64,000 bases of DNA from NCBI GenBank assembly GCA_024231955.1, contig JAAEPZ010000012.1, positions 186,001-250,000 on the forward strand. The letters are read 5' to 3'. The stretch comes from a bacterium. GTDB taxonomy: Bacteria; Krumholzibacteriota; Krumholzibacteriia; JACNKJ01. The first letter of the stretch is position 1, and each line of letters begins with the position of its first letter. Both the position numbers and the translations under genes were made by a program. This document shows, in pieces, positions 8,734-19,402 of this stretch. The notes below the pieces were generated by a model. It was not told the origin of the DNA, did not search any database, and saw nothing but the letters and a program-made list of their open reading frames with translations.

Positions 8734-8763
8734 AGTCCGGAAGCGGCAGACGCTCCCGGACTC
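8733..8763. terminator. hairpin between convergent genes
   Basis: GAGTCCGG pairs with CCGGACTC across a 15-base loop, between the convergent CotH-protein and outer-membrane-protein genes. No T run follows on either strand, so it may be a weak or factor-assisted terminator. Confidence 0.45.
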
Positions 8764-8786
8764 CATCACGCAGCGGAGATTGAGGA

Positions 8787-9452
8787 TCAGAAGAGGAAAC
8801 GCATGCCGAACGACAGACTGGTGTTGGCGCCGGTCTGGTCGACGGGTCCGCCATCGTACTCGTCGCCCACAACGATATCGGTCTCTTCGTAATTGATGAT
8901 CGTGTGCTTGAGTCCCAGGTCCAACTGGAAGCGGGGGGACACGGCCAGGCGCACGCCGCCGCCGAAAGTGCCGCCGATACCGGCGACCTCGAGCTCCTCA
9001 TCATCGTCATCCTTCAACACGATCTCAGATCCGACGGCAGAAAGGCCGCCGTAAACGTAGGGACGGATCGCGCCGCTCTCCACCAGGTGATAGCGCAATC
9101 CGATGCTGAACAACCCCTGCTGCACCTCGATGTTCTCGATGTTCGTATCGTGGGGCGAACCGACTATCGCCAGCTCCAGACTCAATCGGGGATTGAAGTT
9201 GTACCCGAACGTCAGATCCAGTCCCATCGTCGCCTCGTCGCCGTCGGTCTCCAGTACGGTACCTTGCCCCTCCTCCTGAAGGGAGGCGATGCCGCCGGTG
9301 ATCCCCAGGCCGATCTCGAATCTGCGCCATTTCTCGATTTCGACGCTCTCGGCGGCTAAGACCATTCCGGGGATGAGGAGAAGCAGCATCAAAACGGTCG
9401 TAAGCAGGGTGCCGCGGGTTGATCGGTCAAACATCATTCGCCTTGTCATCAT
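8787..9452 (-). CDS. OmpW-like outer-membrane beta-barrel protein
   Basis: This 221-residue protein has a clear signal peptide (hydrophobic LLTTVLMLLLLIPGMVLA, cut before AESVEIEK). About eight amphipathic strands follow (FEIGLGITGGIAS, LTFGYNFNPRLSLELAIVG, LFSIGLRYHL, PYVYGGLSAVG, GGTFGGGVRLAVS, FQLDLGLKHTII). The final strand ends in phenylalanine (LSFGMRFLF), the usual outer-membrane insertion signal. This resembles the OmpW/OmpA-barrel group of small eight-stranded porin-like proteins. AAAGGAAA precedes ATG 9452. It lies downstream of a lipoprotein gene on the same strand, with a GC-rich hairpin between. The transported substrate, if any, is unknown. Confidence 0.8.
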   Translation of the reverse strand: MMTRRMMFDRSTRGTLLTTVLMLLLLIPGMVLAAESVEIEKWRRFEIGLGITGGIASLQEEGQGTVLETDGDEATMGLDLTFGYNFNPRLSLELAIVGSPHDTNIENIEVQQGLFSIGLRYHLVESGAIRPYVYGGLSAVGSEIVLKDDDDEELEVAGIGGTFGGGVRLAVSPRFQLDLGLKHTIINYEETDIVVGDEYDGGPVDQTGANTSLSFGMRFLF

Positions 9453-9478
9453 GGGTCGTTTCCTTTCGGAAGCGTTTC

Positions 9479-9504
9479 CGGGTCGACCGGTCGGCCGACC
9501 CGGA
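9479..9504 (-). other. GC-rich hairpin between two minus-strand genes
   Basis: CGGGTCG and CGACCCG pair around a GC-rich loop, between the end of the large lipoprotein gene and the start of the barrel gene. No T run follows, so it may be an RNA-processing or partial-termination site rather than a full terminator. Confidence 0.4.
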
Positions 9505-9531
9505 TCAGCTTCATCGATTGTCGGTTGTGTG

Positions 9532-11448
9532 TCAACTCAGAGGGTATTCGTTACCCTCGCTGTCGTGCAGGAGACCGGTCCCATCGGGACCGAATTCGAT
9601 TGTCAAAGTTATGGTGACGCCGTTCTCGGTGACGTCGACGGTGCCGTGACCGCTGCCGTCAGGGGCGAACCAGATCTCGCCGGCGATCGAGCAGTCGCCC
9701 TCCTCGTCGCTCTCGACGGCCGTGAAGAGCAGGTGACTGCCGCCCCCCTCCAACTCGTCGAGTTCGAAGGAGCCGGAAGCTCCGTCGTTGCGCGACCAGT
9801 CGCCCTCAAGCGCACCGGGCCGTCCGCTGAGAGTAAAGTCCTCGATCACATCGCCCCGCTCGGAGTGACCGACGATCGTGAAGTTGTCCTCATCGCCGGT
9901 AACGCTGAAGGTGGAGAGATCGGTGTGGCCGTCGAGCCAGATGAATTCGTCACTGAATTCGTAGGCGCCCTCGCTGAAGATCCGACTCTGAACCCGGCTG
10001 ATCGGATCATGACCCGCCGCGAATGTCGTGGTGACGTTGAATTCGCCGTCGCTCTCGTTCCAGGTGCCGCTGACGACCACGCCGCCGGGACGCTCTTCTG
10101 TCAGCGTCGCATTGCCCGCGCCGTCCCAGGTGACGTGGCGGGTGAAGGTGCTGCCGTCCCGGAAAAGCATCTCGGCGTCGAGAGATCCGCTGCCGTCGGC
10201 ATTGATCGTCAACGTGCGATCCAGCCTGAGCAGCCACCAGTCGACGGGGTAGAAAACCAGTTGCTCGAAAACGCCGGCATCCGGCTCCTGACCGTTGCCT
10301 ACAGGTTCGGCCGGCGTGAAGCTGACGATGCTGCGGGGGTTGTCGCCGTTCATGTCGACGCCATCGAAGGTGCTCTCGCGCGAGATGGACTCGAGCAGGT
10401 CGTCGCTCCCGTCCGCCTGCACGCCGAGCTGCATCCGCAGAGTATCGACCACCATCTCCAGCCAGGCATTGGCGGGCGCGGCGGTGAAGGTGGCGCTGAC
10501 ATCGACGGTGACCTCATCCATGATCGGACCGTCATCAACTTCGTTGACCTGCGTGGTCAACTCGGCACCGCTCAACCAGTGGACGGTGCAGCGCAGCGAG
10601 TGCATGGCGTCATCCTCATCCGTGTCCAGCGAGCCGATGACCAGCCGAACCTCAGTCTCCCGCCAGGACTGAAGAGGGTTGAACATGGGGTTCTCGGTCC
10701 GGTGCAGCGCCACCGCGACTCCATCCGCCGCGATGGGCTCACCCGGCGTTTCGGAGGCTAGGTCACCGGTGATGCGCTGACCGTTCGCCCACTCCTCCTC
10801 GGCGTGCAGACTGAAGTGTATGTCATCCAGAGGATTCAGGGGTGTGCCGTTGGTGTCGAACACAACCTCGACCAGCGAACGGGTCGGCAGAATCGCCGGA
10901 GCGTCGGGGTGGTTGCGCAGGGAGACAAAGCGGAGCCTGTGCGGAGGGTCCACGTAGATCAGGGCATCGAGGCCGTCAACGAGCGGATTGCCGGGGAAAT
11001 GGTTCACGAAGAGCGTATCGCCGGGAGCCGGATCGGCCCGTGTCTCCACCTGGGCGAAATGGGGCTCCTCCACGAATTTCCCCTTGCCGCGAACGGCTCC
11101 GGCCGTGCTCCCCCGGAACGTGCCGATTGCCGAGAACGCCAACGAGTTCAACGCCGAGATCTCGGGTATGCTGATCGACTCCGAGGTCCAGGCGTCGCCC
11201 TCGATATCACCGTAGAGTCCCGACTCGCCGGTGGCCATGCTCATGGGGGTGTCGAACATGGTCTGCAACGCCAGGTTGTCCTCCACCGTGGCCGGTGTTC
11301 TCGAAACGACTGCCAGCGAAGCGGCCGTACGGGAATCGGGTGGATCCTGAACCGGTGTCGTCTGCTCACACCCACTCAATAACAAGAGAGCGGCCAGAAT
11401 CATCTGGGTCATCAGTACCAATTTCGTGCTCTGTGAGATGCGTTTCAT
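9532..11448 (-). CDS. large lipoprotein of unknown function
   Basis: The 638-residue protein starts at ATG 11448, nine bases after AAGGAGG; a longer frame begins upstream but lacks a ribosome site. Residues 1-27 are a lipoprotein signal (KRISQSTK, a hydrophobic run, then LLLLSGC with C27 as the lipidated cysteine). The mature protein is acidic and beta-rich. In the C-terminal third it has repeated tryptophan- and glycine-containing strands (VSGTWNESDGEFNVTTTF, LEGDWSRNDGASGSFELDEL, SGHGTVDVTENGVTITLTI). These resemble stacked beta-sheet surface modules. No catalytic motif or named domain is recognised. It is the upstream neighbour of the barrel protein, so the pair may work together at the outer membrane. 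Confidence 0.78.
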   Translation of the reverse strand: MKRISQSTKLVLMTQMILAALLLLSGCEQTTPVQDPPDSRTAASLAVVSRTPATVEDNLALQTMFDTPMSMATGESGLYGDIEGDAWTSESISIPEISALNSLAFSAIGTFRGSTAGAVRGKGKFVEEPHFAQVETRADPAPGDTLFVNHFPGNPLVDGLDALIYVDPPHRLRFVSLRNHPDAPAILPTRSLVEVVFDTNGTPLNPLDDIHFSLHAEEEWANGQRITGDLASETPGEPIAADGVAVALHRTENPMFNPLQSWRETEVRLVIGSLDTDEDDAMHSLRCTVHWLSGAELTTQVNEVDDGPIMDEVTVDVSATFTAAPANAWLEMVVDTLRMQLGVQADGSDDLLESISRESTFDGVDMNGDNPRSIVSFTPAEPVGNGQEPDAGVFEQLVFYPVDWWLLRLDRTLTINADGSGSLDAEMLFRDGSTFTRHVTWDGAGNATLTEERPGGVVVSGTWNESDGEFNVTTTFAAGHDPISRVQSRIFSEGAYEFSDEFIWLDGHTDLSTFSVTGDEDNFTIVGHSERGDVIEDFTLSGRPGALEGDWSRNDGASGSFELDELEGGGSHLLFTAVESDEEGDCSIAGEIWFAPDGSGHGTVDVTENGVTITLTIEFGPDGTGLLHDSEGNEYPLS

Positions 11449-11563
11449 TGGGACTCCTCCTTGATCGGAAAAGGGCTTGATTGCGTATCCGCCCCTTTTC
11501 TGCAAAGGTCGTTCCCGGCATCGGCTTTTATTCCTCTCCGAGCAGTGAGGTTATAACCCATAG

Positions 11564-11592
11564 CAAAACGGGCGGTTACAAAACCGCCCGCT
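11564..11592 (-). terminator. rho-independent terminator
   Basis: The stem CGGGCGGTT/AACCGCCCG has a four-base loop. On the minus strand it is followed by TTTTGC. It lies about 65 bases after the stop of the sigma-54 activator gene and ends the four-gene operon. Confidence 0.82.
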
Positions 11593-11657
11593 CATTGCCT
11601 GTCGAGATGAATCGCATCAGGAGGTGTGCCTGAAAATCACACTGTGGTTCCCATACC

Positions 11658-13051
<1,394 letters not shown>

Positions 13052-13055
<4 letters not shown>

Positions 13056-14560
13056 GTTCTCTCCTCATGCTCCGGCGGCCTGGCCGGAGGCAGCTCAATG
13101 TGAAAGCGTGCGCCGGGGCCATCACCCAGGCGGATGTCCCCACCGTGCAGGTTGATGACGCTCCGCACCAGCGCCAGCCCCAACCCCATACCGCTCCCCT
13201 TCGTCGTGAAGTGCGGTTCGAATACCCGTTCCCGAATCTCCGCCGGAACGCCGGGCCCGTTGTCCGCGAACTCCAGTTGCAGGTGCCCGTCGCGTACTTC
13301 GGTGCTGATGGCAATGCTCCGCTCCCCCTCGTTGTGAGCCAGGGCGGCAAGAGCGTTTTCGAAAAGATTGCTGAATGCGCGGCGCATGTGCTCCGCATCG
13401 AAGGTGAAGTCGACGGACTCGTCGCTCAGATTCAACTCGACGGCCACCGAGCCGTAGAGGTGCGCCAGATCCCGCAACAGGGCATTGAGATCGACGGACC
13501 GCCTGTTCATCTCCGGCATCCGCGCGAACTCGCTGAACTCCCGCGCCAGGCGGCGGAGGCTGTCGATCTCCTCCTCGATGATACGCCCCGATTCGTCGAG
13601 GAACTTGCCGTAGACGGGATCCTCACCCCGGTAGCGATCCCTCAACTCCTGCACTACTAGCGCGATTGGAGTCAGTGGATTCTTGATCTCGTGCGCAAGA
13701 CCGCGAGCCATCTCCCGCCAGGCGGCCATTTTTTCGAGGTCGGTCAGGCGGCGACGTTGCCGCTCCAGCCGCATCACCATGGCGTTGAAGGCGGTGATGA
13801 GGTGACTGATCTCGTCATCGCCCGAACTGGGCAAGCTGAGCCGCCAGTCCCCCTCGCCGACGCGGCGGGTGCCATCGACCAGCAGACCGAGACGGCGGGT
13901 CAAACGGCGGCTGAGCAGCGCGGCGACGAGGAGCGAGAGCGCCAGCACCACGGCATAGACGCCGATGAACGGAAGTATGAAGCCGCTCTGCAGGCGGGAC
14001 CTCTCGAGGTTCAGTCCGGCGAGCAACTGCTGCGCCTCGACCACATGGGTGAAGCCCGTCAGGAATCCTGGATCAAGCGGCCGGCTGATCAGCAAGCGCA
14101 AAGCGGGTGAGCCCTCCGGATTCAGCAATGCGAACAGGTGCGTGCGATCGCCCCCTCGGGGGAAAGAGAGCGGCTCCGTTGACTCCAGAGTCATATCCTT
14201 AAGCGCCATGATCTCGGCGGAGCTCCAATCGCCCCGACGGGCCACTTCGTCGCCATCCCGATCAAGAAGCAGCGCATTGCCCGGCAACTGCGGTTCGAGC
14301 ATCTCCCCCGCGATCAGAGCCCGCACGATCTCATCACCGAGGGGAACCAGGGCGGCGCAATCTCCCCGGAAGCGGTCACGTTCCGTGCGCAGCGCGATGC
14401 GCGCGGCCTCCGCGCCACCGGTCAGCCCCGCCTGCAGCTCCGGGCTCAGACCAAGCGTGATGCTCCGGTTCACGAGATCGCGCACCACCAGAGTGAGCGG
14501 CAGTGCGGGCAGCAGGGCGAGCAGTGTGCAGAAGACGAAGATCCGCAGGCGCAGGCTCAT
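13052..14560 (-). CDS. NtrY-like membrane sensor histidine kinase
   Basis: The 502-residue kinase starts at ATG 14560, one base after the stop of the DUF4390-like gene. Transmembrane helices at about 8-27 and 193-217 enclose a roughly 165-residue extracytoplasmic sensor region. A HAMP linker follows (about 218-270), then the H-box [19 protein letters not shown] with H290. The ATPase domain has an N-box ([12 protein letters not shown]), G1 (FADNGPGVP) and G2 ([11 protein letters not shown]). The layout matches NtrY-type kinases, which phosphorylate the neighbouring NtrX-type regulator. Co-transcription with a BamA-like barrel suggests it may monitor the envelope, but that is inference from context. 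Confidence 0.9.
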
Positions 14561-14561
14561 G

Positions 14562-15260
14562 TCACCCACCCCCGGTTTCGGTTGGGGGTTGCGCTGCGGG
14601 AGCGACCCGGCGCGGGAGGTCGTCAAGCCGCCAGGGACCGAATTCACCTTGTCCGCCCCAAAGCGCCTCATCCCGCCCCCGGTCGAAAATGCTGCCGATC
14701 ATGCCGCCGAGATTGAGACGCAATTCACGCGCTTCGGGATCACCGGGATCGTTGATCGTTCGCGTCACCCAGTTGGCCATGCGGCTCCTGTGCTCGCTGG
14801 AGAGGGGGCTGATCTCAAGCAGGATACTCAACCGGAATTCGGAGGCGGGCGACAGCTCAGCCGTTCGGCAGAGGAAAATGTTGTCGACGAGTTTGGCCGC
14901 AACCTCCATAGCCGCAAAGTCGGTGAACTCGCTGATCCGGCCCCGGCGCCGCAGCCGGTAGATATCGTCCCAGACATCATAATCGACTTCGTTGTGCAGG
15001 AAACCCGCGGTAGCGTAATCGCTGCCGACAACCAGCATCTCGATGCCGAGGTCAAACACCACGGGCAGACCGCTGCGCAGCGTATTGCCGATCGCCTCGG
15101 GAAAAAGATCACCGAGATGAACCGTGCAGTAGAGGTCGTCATCCAGAAGATAGGGCACGACGGAGGAGACGGCCTCCCGCTTGGCGAGCGCCTGACCGGC
15201 CAGGCAGAGCAGCGCCGCCAGAGCCAGGCATCGCCACCGGAATCTCAGGACCCGCCTCAA
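14562..15260 (-). CDS. DUF4390-like exported protein
   Basis: This 232-residue protein has a basic N terminus and hydrophobic signal (RFRWRCLALAALLCLAGQALA). The mature part contains alternating beta-strand segments (AVSSVVPYLLDDDLYCTVHL, GLPVVFDLGIEMLVV) and ends with a proline-rich tail. Its size, the pattern of beta-strands around an LxxGLPVxFxxxIE-type segment, and its position directly before an NtrY-like kinase all fit the DUF4390 family, which occurs beside NtrYX genes in other bacteria. The start overlaps the stop of the barrel gene by four bases. The role is unknown; being exported, it could act as a periplasmic partner of the kinase sensor domain. Confidence 0.65.
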   Translation of the reverse strand: MRRVLRFRWRCLALAALLCLAGQALAKREAVSSVVPYLLDDDLYCTVHLGDLFPEAIGNTLRSGLPVVFDLGIEMLVVGSDYATAGFLHNEVDYDVWDDIYRLRRRGRISEFTDFAAMEVAAKLVDNIFLCRTAELSPASEFRLSILLEISPLSSEHRSRMANWVTRTINDPGDPEARELRLNLGGMIGSIFDRGRDEALWGGQGEFGPWRLDDLPRRVAPAAQPPTETGGG

Positions 15261-16669
15261 AAGCTGTACCCCAGGGTCAGATAAAACCAGACGGCATCAC
15301 CCGTCACACCGCTGGTGACGGGAAAGCCGACATCAAGACCGACGACTCCCAACCAGGGCAGTGCGAGTCTGACGCCATATCCCGCACCGATCTGCAGCTG
15401 TTCGTAGTCGATATCAGTGGCTATCGTATCCGCCGCGAGCCGCCCGCCGCCGGTATCGACAAACACCAGACCGGTCAGCCGGGGTTTGCCGTGGTCTCCC
15501 TGCAGCAGACGGAAACGATACTCGGAGGAGAGGGTCCAGAAAGACTTATGCCCTTGAACCGGCGAGAGGCTGTGATCGCGAAAACCGCGCAGCGAATAGG
15601 AGCCGCCGAGTTTGAACCTCTCGTAGCAGGGTGCATCGTCCCCCACGTAACCACTGCGCAACCCCAGCCCCAGACTATGGCCGGAGCTGAGAATCATTGT
15701 GGAGCGGCAGGTCAGGGTGAGACGGGGATAGGTGGCTTCGGAGCCGAACAGGTCCGAGTAAAGACGCCCCTGCAGGTGCAGTGAACGACCTGGCCGCCCC
15801 TCCATACCCCCCTCGCCCAGAGTCAGGCCGATCTGCCAGGCGTTCAGGTCGAGTCCACCGTTCCAGCGCTGAAGCTCCATGGGCATATCCGCATAGCGGA
15901 CAGGCCTGTCGAGGGACTTGTTTGTCCCCTCATCCGCCGCAGTCAGCCTGCCGCCGACGAACCCACCCTCCAGCGTCAGCCGCTGCAGGGGCCGCCAGAG
16001 GATCATCACGCGCCCCTCGACATGTCTCACTTTCTGCCGGAACTCGTGATGGAGCCCTCGCCAGCCCGGCTGCTCCTCGTACCAGATCGTCTGATCCTCG
16101 TAGTTGTCGAGTCCAAGGTCCAGTGAGAGGTCTTGACCGAGATTGAGGGGGATGCGCCAGTCCAGTTCGGTGCCCACGACCCGGAACCCGAACCGCAACC
16201 GTGCGCCCAGGCGTCCACCCAGGCCGATGGGATTCTCCAGCCGCAAGCCCACAGCGGTGAGATACCAACCCTCGGGGTCGCGGAAGCCGACGCCGGTATC
16301 GAGATAGGGTTTGTAACGCTCCCGCAGGTCGAGGACGATCACGATGTGAGCGCGTTCCGATCCGGGACGTGTGCTGAACCGCACCTCGGAGAAGAAGCCG
16401 GAATCGAGCAACCGCCGACGTCCCGCCGCCAACTCGGACAGTGAAACCTCGCGGCCTATCTCCAGCCCCAGCAGATGGAGGACCACCGCCTTGCGCGTCT
16501 TGCGGGTGCCGCTCAGCTCCAGGTCCTCGAGATAGAGCACCCGCTCGGGGTCGCGCTCACGCACAACCTGATCGGCGCCGGTGGTCTTGGGCATCGCGGC
16601 AGCCGGTCCGGCCGCGAGCAGCAGCCCGAACAGCAGCAGAAGCCCAGATTTGATAATGGATTCCGGCAT
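15257..16669 (-). CDS. BamA/TamA-family outer-membrane protein with one POTRA-like domain
   Basis: The 470-residue protein has a signal peptide (IIKSGLLLLFGLLLAAGPAAA). One POTRA-like domain (about 40-115; VLYLEDLELSGTRKTRKAVVLHLL, RRLLDSGFFSEVRF) is followed by a 16-strand-type barrel. The barrel ends in a terminal aromatic strand (WFYLTLGYSF). The family signature in loop 6 is present as GGSYSLRGF. BamA has five POTRA domains and TamA three, so this is a short member, closer in layout to two-partner-secretion or other Omp85 proteins. It is the first gene of an operon with a DUF4390-like protein and an NtrY/NtrX-like two-component pair. The cargo is unknown. Confidence 0.85.
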   Translation of the reverse strand: MPESIIKSGLLLLFGLLLAAGPAAAMPKTTGADQVVRERDPERVLYLEDLELSGTRKTRKAVVLHLLGLEIGREVSLSELAAGRRRLLDSGFFSEVRFSTRPGSERAHIVIVLDLRERYKPYLDTGVGFRDPEGWYLTAVGLRLENPIGLGGRLGARLRFGFRVVGTELDWRIPLNLGQDLSLDLGLDNYEDQTIWYEEQPGWRGLHHEFRQKVRHVEGRVMILWRPLQRLTLEGGFVGGRLTAADEGTNKSLDRPVRYADMPMELQRWNGGLDLNAWQIGLTLGEGGMEGRPGRSLHLQGRLYSDLFGSEATYPRLTLTCRSTMILSSGHSLGLGLRSGYVGDDAPCYERFKLGGSYSLRGFRDHSLSPVQGHKSFWTLSSEYRFRLLQGDHGKPRLTGLVFVDTGGGRLAADTIATDIDYEQLQIGAGYGVRLALPWLGVVGLDVGFPVTSGVTGDAVWFYLTLGYSF

Positions 16670-16737
16670 CAGATTCCTCCAATTGCTGCGGGAGCCACAT
16701 CAAGAGCCGTACCATCGACGCCATCCACCCTAACACG

Positions 16738-16752
16738 TGTAGTAACACTACA
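16738..16752. promoter_or_regulatory. inverted repeat upstream of the BamA-like operon
   Basis: TGTAGT and ACTACA face each other across three bases, in the divergent interval between the BamA-like operon (starting 16669) and the hydrolase gene. Its place about 70 bases upstream of the operon fits an operator, but no regulator can be named. Confidence 0.35.
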
Positions 16753-16957
16753 TTATCAAACAGGGGTAACGAGCTTCACGAGCGGGGGGTGTGACTATTG
16801 TATCCAGTGTGTGAATTACAGTCACGATATATTTCGATATTTCGCGGATCCCGGGATGCTGGAGCAGCTGGGGTTGGTGAACACCGAGGATTCTCTTTAC
16901 TCGGCTGCCCAATTGAGAGAGTTTTCCGTATCGACAATTCAACGACAGGTGAGCAGC

Positions 16958-17596
16958 ATGCGGCACAATGAGATCAAAACGGAGCTTCAGGGGCGAGCGG
17001 GGCGCATGGAGGCGCTGCTTGCGACCGCCAACCCGGACGACTGCCGGGGCGGCGCACTGCTGCTCCATCCACATCCCCTCTATGGCGGCAACATGCACAG
17101 CAAGGTGCTCTACACCGCGCGCCGGATCTGCGCCGAGCAGGGGTTATTCACGCTGCGTTTCAATTTCCGGGGCACGGGCGGCAGTGAGGGCCACTACGAT
17201 GATGGGCAGGGTGAGCAGGATGATGTCGGGACCGGTCTTGATCATCTGCGGGACAAACTCCCCGGCAAACCGCTCTACCTGGTCGGATTCAGTTTCGGGG
17301 CCTGGCTAGCGCTTAAGATCGGAGCCGCGCATCCGGATGTGGTCGGCATGGTTGGGCTGGGCACCCCCGTGGACTGGACCCGATTCGCCTTTCTGACGAC
17401 CTGCACCAAACCCAAGCTGCTCATTCACGGCGGACGGGATCAGTATTGCGACCCGGAATCGCTGACCCGGAACTTCCCCGACTTCGCCGAACCGAAACGC
17501 CTCCACTGGCTGGCGGAGGCGGATCACTTCTTCCTCGATCATCTGCCCGAACTGGAGACGCTGCTGCGGCGAGAGTTGCCGTTCATCCTTGTCTGA
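16958..17596 (+). CDS. small alpha/beta hydrolase (COG2945-type)
   Basis: The chosen start gives 212 residues, the usual length of this hydrolase group; the frame stays open far upstream but lacks a better site. AGGTGAG lies about six bases before ATG 16958. Family features are HPHPLYGGNMHSKVL (oxyanion region), FNFRGTGGSEG, the nucleophile elbow GFSFGA, the acid loop IHGGRDQY and the catalytic histidine in ADHFF. Such proteins are cytoplasmic hydrolases whose natural esters or thioesters are mostly unknown. It is divergent from the BamA operon and convergent, with six bases between, to a beta-propeller lipoprotein gene. Confidence 0.87.
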   Translation: MRHNEIKTELQGRAGRMEALLATANPDDCRGGALLLHPHPLYGGNMHSKVLYTARRICAEQGLFTLRFNFRGTGGSEGHYDDGQGEQDDVGTGLDHLRDKLPGKPLYLVGFSFGAWLALKIGAAHPDVVGMVGLGTPVDWTRFAFLTTCTKPKLLIHGGRDQYCDPESLTRNFPDFAEPKRLHWLAEADHFFLDHLPELETLLRRELPFILV

Positions 17597-17602
17597 CAGG
17601 CG

Positions 17603-18691
17603 TCAACGAAGGTGGCGGGCGAAAACGACATCGACCGAGTAAAAGGCCTTGCCCGGCTCGGGCAGTGTGATGGACCGCATCACCCTCTCCCTGTCCATAT
17701 CGACAAGCGAGAGTCGACTCTGGTCGAAATCGATCACCGCAAACAGATCCTCGTCCGGACTCAGGTCCCCGGAAATGGGATTCGAGCCGACATCAAGCTC
17801 GCACCGTTGCCGACATGACACGCCGTCGTCGGTCAGCACATCGTATAGCCGCAACCAGCTGACCCCATCGAGGGAGCAGCGCATCTCGTTGACGATGATC
17901 CGCGTCCCCTCCGCATAGGGGGTGACCCGCGCCGGGTGCTCCCCCAGCTGCAGTCGGGCGATGATCTCCAGCCCTGGCAGCGCGTGCACCGCCACCTCGC
18001 CCTGCCCCCGCGCGCCATCCTCCAGACGGATGCCGATACCGGCGACGTAGAGCCAGCGACCCTGAGGATCGAGCACCGCATGCACCGGTCCGGGTGCCGT
18101 CGGCACCGTGGCGACGACCTCGACCGACTCGACATCGATCACCGACAGCGTACCATCGGCGGTGTTTGTGACGAATCCGCGGCGACTGTCGGCCGAGAAG
18201 CAGGTGGCGCGGGGATCCTCGCCAACCGGCAATGTGGCAATGACCTTGCGCTCCCGCACATCGATCAGGGTGGCGAACGATTCCGACAGGTTGTGGGCGA
18301 CAACGGCCGAATTGCCCACGAGGAAGTAACGGCCATCGGGACTGAAGGCGCCGCCAGTGGCCGGTTTCTCCACGTTGATCGAGAAGACGGTCGAGTCATT
18401 CAACGTGTCGAAGATCTGAATGGTGTTGCTGATCTCCCCACTCATCCACAGGCTCCCCAGCTCGGGATCGGCGCAGACGCGGGCCGCCATGCGGTTGGCG
18501 GGAAACTTGCCCAGTTTTTGGAGGTCGGGAACCGAGTAGGCGTACAGACTGGATTCGCTGTAGAAGCGATCGAAACGGGTGAGATAGAGACGCAGCTGAT
18601 CGATCTCCTTGTCGCCCTGGCCGCAAGAGAGGAGCGACAGGGAGCTGAGGAGAATGAACCGCATCAGGTTGAGCAGGCCGCGTTGTGACAT
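17603..18691 (-). CDS. beta-propeller (YVTN-like) lipoprotein
   Basis: This 362-residue protein carries a lipoprotein signal ending LLSLLSLLSC-like (LSSLSLLSC). Repeated propeller blades follow, with YVTN-type motifs: FSPDGRYFLVGNS, FSADSRRGFVTNTADGTLSVIDVESVEVVATV, LDPQGRWLYVAG, LSPDEDLFAVIDFDQSRLSLVDM. Such propellers usually bind partners or ligands rather than catalyse. It follows deoC by nine bases with a GGGGGAAG site, so the two are one transcript, an unusual pairing with no evident metabolic link. It ends tail-to-tail with the hydrolase gene. Confidence 0.82.
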   Translation of the reverse strand: MSQRGLLNLMRFILLSSLSLLSCGQGDKEIDQLRLYLTRFDRFYSESSLYAYSVPDLQKLGKFPANRMAARVCADPELGSLWMSGEISNTIQIFDTLNDSTVFSINVEKPATGGAFSPDGRYFLVGNSAVVAHNLSESFATLIDVRERKVIATLPVGEDPRATCFSADSRRGFVTNTADGTLSVIDVESVEVVATVPTAPGPVHAVLDPQGRWLYVAGIGIRLEDGARGQGEVAVHALPGLEIIARLQLGEHPARVTPYAEGTRIIVNEMRCSLDGVSWLRLYDVLTDDGVSCRQRCELDVGSNPISGDLSPDEDLFAVIDFDQSRLSLVDMDRERVMRSITLPEPGKAFYSVDVVFARHLR

Positions 18692-18700
18692 CTTCCCCCT

Positions 18701-19402
18701 TTATCCCTTACGGGCTTCGGCCAGAATCGCCAGACCGGCGCTGGCGCCTATGCGGGTCGCGCCGGCCGCCAGCATCGCCAGCGTATCCTCGTAGGTGCGG
18801 ATGCCGCCGGCGGCCTTCACACCCAGACCGGCATCGCTGACCGCCGCGGACATCAACCTGACATCCTCCACCGTCGCGCCGCCGGGTCCGAAGCCTGTGG
18901 AGGTCTTCACGAAATCGGCTCCCGCCTTGAGCGACAACATGCAGGCCAGCCCCTTCTCCTCATCGGTGAGCAGGGCCGCTTCGATGATCACCTTACAGAT
19001 GGCTCCCAGTTCGTGACAGGCCCTGGTCACTTCACAGATGTCCTGCAGCACCGGTTCGCCATCGTCCTCGGCAATCCGGCCGACGGGGATCACCATGTCG
19101 ATCTCACTGGCGCCGTGCTCGATTGCATAGCGGGTTTCCGCCACCTTGATCGCAGTGTCGGAGGCTCCGAGCGGAAAGCCGACGACCGTACAGACACAGG
19201 CCTGCGCGTCGGCGAGTTCCTTCGCCGCGAGGTCGACCCAGACGGGGTTCACGCAGACCGAGGCGAAGTTGTTGGCAGACGCCTCCCGGCACAGCGCGTG
19301 CACCTGTTCGGCGGTGGCATCCGCCTTGAGCAGAGTATGATCGATGGTGGCGGCGATCTGCTCGGGCGTCAGATCGCGTGGATTGATGATACTGTCGGAC
19401 AT
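18701..19402 (-). CDS. deoC: deoxyribose-phosphate aldolase
   Basis: DeoC cleaves 2-deoxyribose-5-phosphate to glyceraldehyde-3-phosphate and acetaldehyde in nucleoside breakdown. The 233-residue protein has the class I aldolase (beta/alpha)8 pattern. The motif [10 protein letters not shown] is near the N terminus, IDMVIPVG holds the conserved Asp (D102), and the Schiff-base lysine is K166 in [18 protein letters not shown] follows. The start is ATG 19402 after AAGGGG; an upstream in-frame codon is not preceded by a ribosome site. No other nucleoside-catabolism gene is nearby. It is co-directional with the downstream propeller lipoprotein. Confidence 0.95.
   Translation of the reverse strand: MSDSIINPRDLTPEQIAATIDHTLLKADATAEQVHALCREASANNFASVCVNPVWVDLAAKELADAQACVCTVVGFPLGASDTAIKVAETRYAIEHGASEIDMVIPVGRIAEDDGEPVLQDICEVTRACHELGAICKVIIEAALLTDEEKGLACMLSLKAGADFVKTSTGFGPGGATVEDVRLMSAAVSDAGLGVKAAGGIRTYEDTLAMLAAGATRIGASAGLAILAEARKG

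Noticed and set aside
9289..10761. A 490-residue plus-strand frame
   Set aside because: It is antisense to the lipoprotein gene, which has a lipobox and a strong ribosome site; the shadow has neither.
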